Shown here in pieces: positions 6,958 through 11,980 of a DNA stretch of 11,980 nt (position 1 is the first letter of the stretch; each line of letters begins with the position of its first letter). The translations under genes and the position numbers were made by a program. Under the pieces are notes generated by a model that saw nothing but the letters and a program-made list of their open reading frames with translations, searched no databases and was not told the origin of the DNA. This stretch comes from Flavobacteriales bacterium UBA7382 (GTDB taxonomy: Bacteria > Bacteroidota > Bacteroidia > Flavobacteriales_D > Sanyastnellaceae). The stretch is from the NCBI GenBank assembly GCA_002469765.1, contig DKNS01000163.1, forward strand, positions 18,456 to 30,435, in the 5' to 3' direction.

Positions 6958-8256
6958 ATGGTTCTGGGACACAAAGCTGCGTTTCACACGCTCGGATGCA
7001 AACTCAACTTCAGCGAAACGAGCACCTTGGCTAGGCAACTTGCGAGCGCAGGCTACGCGAGGGTGCCCATCGACGACGCCCCAGACGTCGTGGTCATCAA
7101 CACGTGCAGCGTCACGGACCACGCGGACGCCAAATGCCGAAACGCCGTCCGCCGCGCAATGCAGAGCAACCCGGACGCATTCGTGGTGGTGGTTGGGTGT
7201 TATGCCCAATTGAAGCCCGCTGAGATTGCCAACATCGAGGGGGTGGACCTCGTGTTGGGCGCAGGGGAGAAATTCAACCTGGCAGACCACTTGGTCTCCG
7301 CCTCCAAAGGTGACGAAGCCAAAGCGATTGCAGGCGAGATCAAAGAGGTGCGCGACTTCATTCCCGGGTTTTCGAGTGGAGACCGCACCAGGACATTCTT
7401 GAAAGTCCAAGACGGTTGCAACTATTTCTGCGCCTTTTGCACCATTCCTTTGGCCCGCGGGCGGTCTAGAAGCGCCAATGTCGCCGACACCGTGGCCCAG
7501 GCGCGGAGGGCCGTGGAGGCCGGGGCCAAGGAAATCGTCCTGACCGGCGTGAACATTGGGGATTTTGGCACAGCACACGGCGAGACCCTGCTGGACCTGG
7601 CCAGGGCTTTGGATGAACTCGACGGCGTGGAACGTTTCCGCATTTCCTCCATCGAACCCAATTTGCTGGAAGACAAACTCATCGACTTTGTGGCTTCCTC
7701 ACGCAAATTCCAGCCCCACTTCCACATTCCGTTGCAGTCAGGCTCAGACGAGGTCCTGGCCGCAATGAGAAGGCGCTACCGGACGGAGTTGTACGCCAAC
7801 CGCATTCAACGAATCCGCGACAAGATGCCCAGTGCGAGCATCGGGGTCGATGTGATTGTGGGATTCCCAGGGGAGTCAGACGCGTTGTTCATGGACACGG
7901 TGAACTTCATCAAGTCGCTGGACATCAGCTACCTGCACGTATTCACCTACAGCGAACGCCCCAACACCACCGCACTGCGGATCGACAACGTGGTTCCCAT
8001 TCCTGATCGGAAAGACCGCAACAAGACACTGAGAAACCTCAGTTTGAAATCCCAGCGCGCCCATTACGAAGCGCACATCCATGACGTCCTGCCCGTGTTG
8101 TTCGAAGAGGCCGAAGAAGACGGATTGCGGATGGGCTACACCCCAAATTACATACGTGTGTCGGTTCCATCTTCCGAAGTCCAAGGCAACGTCATTCACC
8201 CGGTACGTTTGGACCGAATTGACCCAATGGGATGGGTGCACGGCAGACTGGCCTGA
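6958..8256 (+). CDS. mtaB: tRNA t6A37 methylthiotransferase MtaB
   Basis: MtaB is a radical-SAM enzyme that adds a methylthio group to N6-threonylcarbamoyladenosine at position 37 of ANN-decoding tRNAs. The 432-residue protein has the N-terminal UPF0004 domain with three cysteines for the auxiliary 4Fe-4S cluster: C14 in TLGCKLNFSET, C50 in INTCSVTD and C81 in VVGCYAQ. The radical-SAM core carries C154, C158 and C161 in DGCNYFCAFCTIPLARGRSRS. It continues with TGVNIGDFG, RISSIEPN, HIPLQSGSDEVLAAMRRRY and DVIVGFPGE. The TLGCKLN form and the overall pattern fit MtaB better than MiaB or RimO. A TTG at 6925 would add eleven unconserved residues, so ATG 6958 is preferred; a -7-like box ends six bases before it, which hints at a leaderless or very short leader. 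The lgt start is 15 bases downstream, suggesting cotranscription. Confidence 0.95.
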   Translation: MVLGHKAAFHTLGCKLNFSETSTLARQLASAGYARVPIDDAPDVVVINTCSVTDHADAKCRNAVRRAMQSNPDAFVVVVGCYAQLKPAEIANIEGVDLVLGAGEKFNLADHLVSASKGDEAKAIAGEIKEVRDFIPGFSSGDRTRTFLKVQDGCNYFCAFCTIPLARGRSRSANVADTVAQARRAVEAGAKEIVLTGVNIGDFGTAHGETLLDLARALDELDGVERFRISSIEPNLLEDKLIDFVASSRKFQPHFHIPLQSGSDEVLAAMRRRYRTELYANRIQRIRDKMPSASIGVDVIVGFPGESDALFMDTVNFIKSLDISYLHVFTYSERPNTTALRIDNVVPIPDRKDRNKTLRNLSLKSQRAHYEAHIHDVLPVLFEEAEEDGLRMGYTPNYIRVSVPSSEVQGNVIHPVRLDRIDPMGWVHGRLA

Positions 8257-8271
8257 CGTAGCTTCGCCTGC

Positions 8272-9480
8272 ATGTACCCCAACTTGTATTTCGCATTTCT
8301 TGACCTGTTGGGTTGGGATGTGCCTGCGCTCAAACTGATCAACAGCTTCGGTTTTTTTGTGGCGTTGGCGTTCGTCGTGGCACACGGATTGTTGCGGACA
8401 GAATTGAAACGCATGACCGTGTTGGGGCACTTCACCCCTTCATCTAGAACGGAGCGCATCGGAGAACCTCCACACCCCCTGGATTTAGGCATGCAGGCGC
8501 TGATGGGGTTTTTGTTGGGGTGGAAAGTACTCTACCTCGTGGTGAATGCAAGTGACTTGTTCCAAGGCGGGGGTCTGCCTCAAGCACATCTCTTTAGCAC
8601 CGAAGGCAACGTGGTTTGGGGAATGTTGGGTGCATTGTCTTTGACAGGGTGGAGATGTTGGGAAGTTCAGCAAGCCAGGTTGTCTAAGCCCAAAACCATC
8701 AATGTTGAAGTGCCACCTCACGAACATGTCGGAGGCGTCACCGCCGCCGCTGCCATTGGGGGCATTGCTGGTGCCAAGCTGTTTCACTTGCTGGAATACC
8801 CCGACGAATTTGTGGCTTTCCTTCAAGCACCCAGCCTGAATGCCTTTCTCGGTGGGCTGACCATATACGGGGGCTTGATTGTCGGTGGTTTGTCTGTATT
8901 TCTGTATGCGCGCAAGCACAACCTCAACTTCTTGAAACTCGCAGACGGCACGGCACCTGGGTTGTTGCTTGCCTACGGCATTGGGCGCATCGGATGCCAA
9001 GTGAGTGGAGATGGTGATTGGGGCATTCCCAACCCCAGTCCCAAACCAGGGTGGCTGTCTTGGGCACCGGACTGGGTTTGGTCGTACGCCTACCCCAACA
9101 ACGTCAACGGTGTGTATGGACCGAGATCGGCGGGCTACACGGGCAAACTCATTGACCCCAATGTCCACCCTTTCCCCGCGTTTGAAGGGTACGGAACCTA
9201 CTTGGATCCCTCCGTGTTCCCCACACCGATTTATGAAACGACAGCCGCGGCCCTGGGCTTTGCCTTGCTCTGGGCAATGCGAACCAGGTGGGCCAAACCA
9301 GGTCAAATTTTCGCAGCCTACTTGATGTTCAACGGATTTGAACGATTCTGGATCGAGAAGATTCGGGTGAATACCACCTTTGAACTTGTGGGCATCACGA
9401 TGACCCAGGCGGAGCTCATTTCTGTTTGCACCTTCCTGTCAGGGGTTGCCTTGTGGGTGTGGACAACCAAGCGCAACTGA
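8272..9480 (+). CDS. lgt: Prolipoprotein diacylglyceryl transferase (long Bacteroidota form)
   Basis: Lgt transfers diacylglycerol from phosphatidylglycerol to the lipobox cysteine of prolipoproteins in the inner membrane, the first step of lipoprotein maturation. The 402-residue polytopic protein shows the core motifs TIYGGLIVGG (197-206), AYGIGRIGCQVSGDGDWG (234-251), PTPIYE (317-322) and NGFERFWIEKIRVN (354-367). It is about 110 residues longer than the 291-residue E. coli enzyme. Extra length lies between the first helix and the TIYGG segment (about 45-190), with added hydrophobic segments near 74-92 and 112-126, and in a loop at about 252-312. Similar long forms are, as I recall, common in Bacteroidota. 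It starts 15 bases after mtaB and ends 9 bases from the oppositely oriented msrB stop. Confidence 0.95.
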   Translation: MYPNLYFAFLDLLGWDVPALKLINSFGFFVALAFVVAHGLLRTELKRMTVLGHFTPSSRTERIGEPPHPLDLGMQALMGFLLGWKVLYLVVNASDLFQGGGLPQAHLFSTEGNVVWGMLGALSLTGWRCWEVQQARLSKPKTINVEVPPHEHVGGVTAAAAIGGIAGAKLFHLLEYPDEFVAFLQAPSLNAFLGGLTIYGGLIVGGLSVFLYARKHNLNFLKLADGTAPGLLLAYGIGRIGCQVSGDGDWGIPNPSPKPGWLSWAPDWVWSYAYPNNVNGVYGPRSAGYTGKLIDPNVHPFPAFEGYGTYLDPSVFPTPIYETTAAALGFALLWAMRTRWAKPGQIFAAYLMFNGFERFWIEKIRVNTTFELVGITMTQAELISVCTFLSGVALWVWTTKRN

Positions 9481-9489
9481 CACTTCAAG

Positions 9490-9876
9490 TCAGGACTCGA
9501 CCTCGAACGTGAGGCAGACTCCGTTGATGCAATACCGCGTTCCCGCGGCTGTGGGGCCGTCGGGGAACAGATGGCCCAAGTGGCTGTCGCAACCTGAGCA
9601 ACGGACCTCGACCCGCACCATGCCGTGCGACCGGTCCACCACCTTCACGATGTTCGCCGAAGCCTCTTCGCGGTCAAAACTGGGCCAACCGCATCCGGCG
9701 TCGAATTTGGAATCCGAGGCAAACAGGGTCTTGCCGCATCCCTTGCAGGCATAATGCCCGTTACGCCATTCGGCGTTGAATTCACTCGAGCCAGGTCGCT
9801 CAGTGCCGTTTTCTCGCATGACGCGGTGTTCTTCTCCTGTGAGCGCCTCGCGCCATTCCTCTGGCGTTCGCGTCAC
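9490..9876 (-). CDS. msrB: Peptide-methionine (R)-S-oxide reductase MsrB
   Basis: MsrB reduces the R epimer of methionine sulfoxide in proteins. This 128-residue form is a single complete domain without a signal peptide, so it is cytosolic. Zinc cysteines are C44 and C47 (CKGC) and C93 and C96 (CSGC, followed by DSHLGHLF). GCGWPSF at 61-67 contains C62, the position of the resolving cysteine in many MsrB enzymes. The catalytic cysteine is C116 in RYCING. A further cysteine at 121 (GVCLTF) stands where Ser or Ala is common. The start is GTG, overlapping the helicase stop as GTGA (9873-9876). The residues between this GTG and Met20 match the normal MsrB N-terminus, so the GTG start is well supported. 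Expression is probably coupled to the helicase. Confidence 0.96.
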   Translation of the reverse strand: MTRTPEEWREALTGEEHRVMRENGTERPGSSEFNAEWRNGHYACKGCGKTLFASDSKFDAGCGWPSFDREEASANIVKVVDRSHGMVRVEVRCSGCDSHLGHLFPDGPTAAGTRYCINGVCLTFEVES

Positions 9877-11327
9877 GCCCCCTTGGATTGGCCACCGTCA
9901 GGCTTGCCTCGACGCTTGAAGTGGCGCTTGCCGCCTTGGCCACTGCCAGAAGGTGAGCCTCCAGATTTGCCCCCTCCGTGACGGCGATCGCCTGAATGGC
10001 GGCCTCCGTGACCACGCCCACCACCACCACGTCCTCCGCGACCACCTCGCGTCCCGGCCGACTTGGGATCGTAGACAGGTGCATCACCCAAAGCTTTAGG
10101 CACTTCCAACTTGGGCACTTCTTTTTCGATCAGTTTCTCAATGTTGCCAAAACGACGCATGTCGTCCGGGGTCACCAAGGTGATGGCCTCCCCTTTCCTC
10201 TGTGCTCGCGCCGTCCGGCCAATCCGGTGCACATAGTCCTCCTCATTGGGAGGCACATCGTAGTTCACCACGAGCTCAATGCTGTCAATGTCGATGCCAC
10301 GAGAAACCACATCGGTCGCCACCAGAATGGGTAGTTTTTGTTGGCGGAAAGCCAGCATCACTTCTTCGCGTTCCGACTGGTCTAGGTCGCTCGACATGCG
10401 GCCACACTTGATGCCTGCCTTTCGCAGGGCGCGGACCACTTGGCCTACGGTGCGTTTGCGAGAGGTGAAGACAATGCCGCTTTTCACGTTGCGCTCCTTC
10501 AAAACCTCAACCAACACCGCATCCTTTTGATGGTCAAACAAAGCGTACGCCCCTTGCTTCACATTGGCAGCAGGTTTGCTCAATGCAAGCTGCACCGTGA
10601 CAGGATCGTCCAACAACTCGTGCGCCAAGTTCCGCATTCGGTCAGGCATGGTCGCCGAGAACAACAGGGTTTGGCGTTCGGAACGACAATGCGAGGCAAT
10701 GCGCATGATGTCCGCATGGAAACCCATGTCCAGCATGCGATCGGCTTCGTCCAGGATGAGCACCTCGAGGGAGGACAAATCCACGTAGCCCAGCGTCAAA
10801 TGCGAGAGCATCCGCCCAGGTGTGACGGTGACAATATCTGCCCCTTCAGTCAAAGCTTTTTTCTCCTGGGCAAATTCCTTCCCTGTGCCCCCTCCATAGA
10901 TGGCAAGCGACGTGATGCCTGTGTAATAAGCAAAGCCCTCTGCAGCTTGGTCAATTTGGATGGCCAATTCCCGCGTGGGCACAATGATCAAAGCCTTGAC
11001 CTTGCCGTCGTTGGGCGTGTCCATGATCCTGTCCATGGTCGGCAACAAGAACGCCGCCGTCTTGCCCGTACCTGTTTGGGCGATGCCCAACATGTCCTTG
11101 CGTTTCAGGGCGTGGGGAATCGCCTGACCCTGGATGGGCGTCGCTGTTTCAAATCCCATCGAAGACAAGCCGTCTTCAATGTCTGGGTGCAATCCAAGGT
11201 CGTCAAAACGAACCCTCTCTTCTGCGGCCTTTAGGCCTGCGTCTTCCGCCTGTTGTTCTTCCACGTCTCGAAAGTACGGCGAATCGAAGGGGCATCCTTT
11301 AAGTTTGTATGGAACACTTGGTTTCAT
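9873..11327 (-). CDS. DEAD-box ATP-dependent RNA helicase (RhlE-like) with RGG-rich tail
   Basis: The 484-residue protein (ATG 11327) has all DEAD-box motifs: Q motif FETATPIQ, motif I AQTGTGKT (83-90), PTRELA (117-122), TPGR (169-172), DEAD (193-196), SAT (224-226), VATDVVSRGIDID (motif V) and HRIGRTAR (367-374). The last 60 residues (425-484) are disordered and rich in Arg, Gly, His and Lys with RGG repeats, typical of RNA-binding tails in RhlE-like helicases acting in ribosome assembly or RNA turnover. The start is uncertain. ATG 11342 would overlap the opposite gene at 11331 by 12 bases. ATG 11327 leaves a 3-base gap. GTG 11264 (next to EEQQAEDAG) would leave 66 bases for divergent promoters and still precede FDDLGLHPDI. 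The stop overlaps the msrB GTG as GTGA. Confidence 0.95.
   Translation of the reverse strand: MKPSVPYKLKGCPFDSPYFRDVEEQQAEDAGLKAAEERVRFDDLGLHPDIEDGLSSMGFETATPIQGQAIPHALKRKDMLGIAQTGTGKTAAFLLPTMDRIMDTPNDGKVKALIIVPTRELAIQIDQAAEGFAYYTGITSLAIYGGGTGKEFAQEKKALTEGADIVTVTPGRMLSHLTLGYVDLSSLEVLILDEADRMLDMGFHADIMRIASHCRSERQTLLFSATMPDRMRNLAHELLDDPVTVQLALSKPAANVKQGAYALFDHQKDAVLVEVLKERNVKSGIVFTSRKRTVGQVVRALRKAGIKCGRMSSDLDQSEREEVMLAFRQQKLPILVATDVVSRGIDIDSIELVVNYDVPPNEEDYVHRIGRTARAQRKGEAITLVTPDDMRRFGNIEKLIEKEVPKLEVPKALGDAPVYDPKSAGTRGGRGGRGGGGRGHGGRHSGDRRHGGGKSGGSPSGSGQGGKRHFKRRGKPDGGQSKGA
11300..11307 (+). promoter_or_regulatory. Candidate -7 promoter box for the gene at 11331
   Basis: TAAGTTTG is an exact match to the Bacteroidota -7 consensus TAnnTTTG and lies 23 bases before the ATG at 11331, a reasonable place for a short leader. 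No clear TTG element is seen 17-20 bases upstream. The site falls within the apparent 5' coding sequence of the opposite-strand helicase if that gene starts at 11327 or 11342. Confidence 0.45.
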
Positions 11328-11330
11328 CCC

Positions 11331-11980
11331 ATGCTTCAACATCCAAACCCCTCAAAAGCTTGGCTCCGCGTCGTGGTGCTGGCTTGGCTGAGCCTGACGG
11401 TTGCCCCTTGGGCTTGGGGAACCCACTTGGTGGGCGGAGACTTCCACTACGTGCACCTCGGGGGAGACGAATACAGCATCGTGCTGACCGTTTACCGCGA
11501 CTGCAGCCCGGCCAACACCAACGGCACCGGCTTCGACGCCTTCGCCGCCGTGGGCATCTGGGACGGCACAGGCACCATTGGTCCAGAAGACGTCATCTCC
11601 ATGACCCTCTCCCAAACCAACGTCTCGACCGTGCCGGTTGAAATGGGCAATCCCTGTGGCACCCCACCGCCTGAGTTGTGCATCGAAAAGGCGGTCTACA
11701 CCACCACGGTGGAGTTGCCGTCGAATCCGTTCGGCTGGGATTTGGTCTACCAGCGGTGTTGCCGAAACCCCACGATTGTCAACCTGGAGAACTTCGGAGG
11801 CGGCGAAAACGCAGGAATGAGTTTGGAGGTGCACATCCCAGGGACAGATGTCCTGGATGGCGACAACAGCAGCCCCGCGTTTCAGGAATTGCCCCCTGTC
11901 GCCTTGTGCAGCAACCTTCCTTTCACGTGGGACCACAGCGCCTTGGACCCTGACGGAGACGACTTGGTGTATTCGCTTTG
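11331..11980 (+). CDS. Large exported surface protein of the gliding-motility-associated (T9SS) type, N-terminal part
   Basis: The frame opened by ATG 11331 stays open to the window edge, giving about 216 residues. A signal peptide (residues 1-30, hydrophobic core 12-28, likely cleavage after WAWG) leads straight into THLVGGDFHYVHLGGDEYSI and LTVYRDCS. This is the characteristic start of very large Bacteroidota surface proteins that usually end in a gliding-motility-associated C-terminal (type B sorting) domain. Other family features are the paired cysteines in VYQRCCRNPTIVNL, a cysteine in VALCSNLPF and DPDGDDLVYSL near the visible end. The C-terminus is outside the window, so the sorting domain and length cannot be seen. 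Adhesin or matrix roles are inference. It is divergent from the DEAD-box helicase. Confidence 0.88.
   Translation, partial: MLQHPNPSKAWLRVVVLAWLSLTVAPWAWGTHLVGGDFHYVHLGGDEYSIVLTVYRDCSPANTNGTGFDAFAAVGIWDGTGTIGPEDVISMTLSQTNVSTVPVEMGNPCGTPPPELCIEKAVYTTTVELPSNPFGWDLVYQRCCRNPTIVNLENFGGGENAGMSLEVHIPGTDVLDGDNSSPAFQELPPVALCSNLPFTWDHSALDPDGDDLVYSL

Noticed and set aside
6883..7578. 231-codon open frame (-) opposite mtaB
   Set aside because: It is antisense to the conserved cysteine motifs of MtaB and resembles no family I know.
8485..9306. 273-codon open frame (-) opposite lgt
   Set aside because: Lgt motifs on the plus strand explain the region.
10440..11234. 264-codon open frame (+) opposite the helicase
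   Set aside because: All DEAD-box motifs lie on the minus strand; this is a shadow of its codon use.
11352..11936. 194-codon open frame (-) opposite the gene at 11331
   Set aside because: The plus strand has a signal peptide and the THLVGGDF opening; the minus frame has no recognisable features.
1..11980. A defence island, mobile element, biosynthetic cluster or other undescribed multi-gene system
   Set aside because: Every gene but one falls in a recognised family, most are housekeeping or secretion genes, and no transposase, integrase, terminal repeats or compositional break was seen.

Overview
The window reads as a chromosomal segment from a member of the Bacteroidota, most likely a GC-rich lineage near the Flavobacteriia. 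The evidence is a PorT-type component of the type IX secretion system (T9SS), a secreted protein with a T9SS type A C-terminal sorting domain, the start of a giant surface protein of the gliding-motility-associated kind, the long Bacteroidota form of Lgt, a Rho factor with an Arg/Asn/Asp/Gly-rich disordered insert, and promoter candidates of the Bacteroidota form TAnnTTTG. No ribosomal RNA, tRNA, CRISPR array, insertion sequence or phage gene was seen. Assignment below phylum or class is inference.

Layout. Positions 2-3216 (+) hold a tight four-gene unit: rho (5' end outside the window), a small four-helix membrane protein of unknown function, porT and a YigZ/IMPACT-family gene. The first pair is 4 bases apart and the next two pairs overlap as ATGA. 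This unit runs tail to tail into a leftward block: an SAM-dependent methyltransferase (3213-3986) and, upstream of it, a 939-residue FG-GAP/UnbV secreted protein (4046-6865). An intrinsic terminator separates these two. A 92-base divergent intergenic region (6866-6957) separates them from mtaB and lgt (+, 6958-9480). These converge on a leftward pair, a DEAD-box RNA helicase and msrB (9490-11327), whose genes overlap as GTGA. A rightward gene begins at 11331, nearly head to head with the helicase, and runs off the window; it encodes the N-terminus of a large exported surface protein.

How the genes relate. PorT helps build the T9SS. The FG-GAP protein is very likely a T9SS client, and the gene at 11331 probably is too. 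Lgt acts in lipoprotein maturation, also envelope biogenesis. Rho, the DEAD-box helicase and MtaB act on RNA. Rho and the helicase both carry arginine-rich disordered segments likely to bind RNA. The window is dense: every gap except 6866-6957 is under 60 bases, and two convergent junctions have no visible intrinsic terminator.

I do not see an undescribed multi-gene system. The points most worth a second look are the low-complexity Rho insert with its 9-bp tandem repeat, a methyltransferase that seems to have lost the cysteines of its N-terminal zinc site, the linkage of rho with porT through an unknown membrane protein, and the uncertain helicase start, where a perfect promoter element for the opposite gene lies in its apparent 5' coding sequence.
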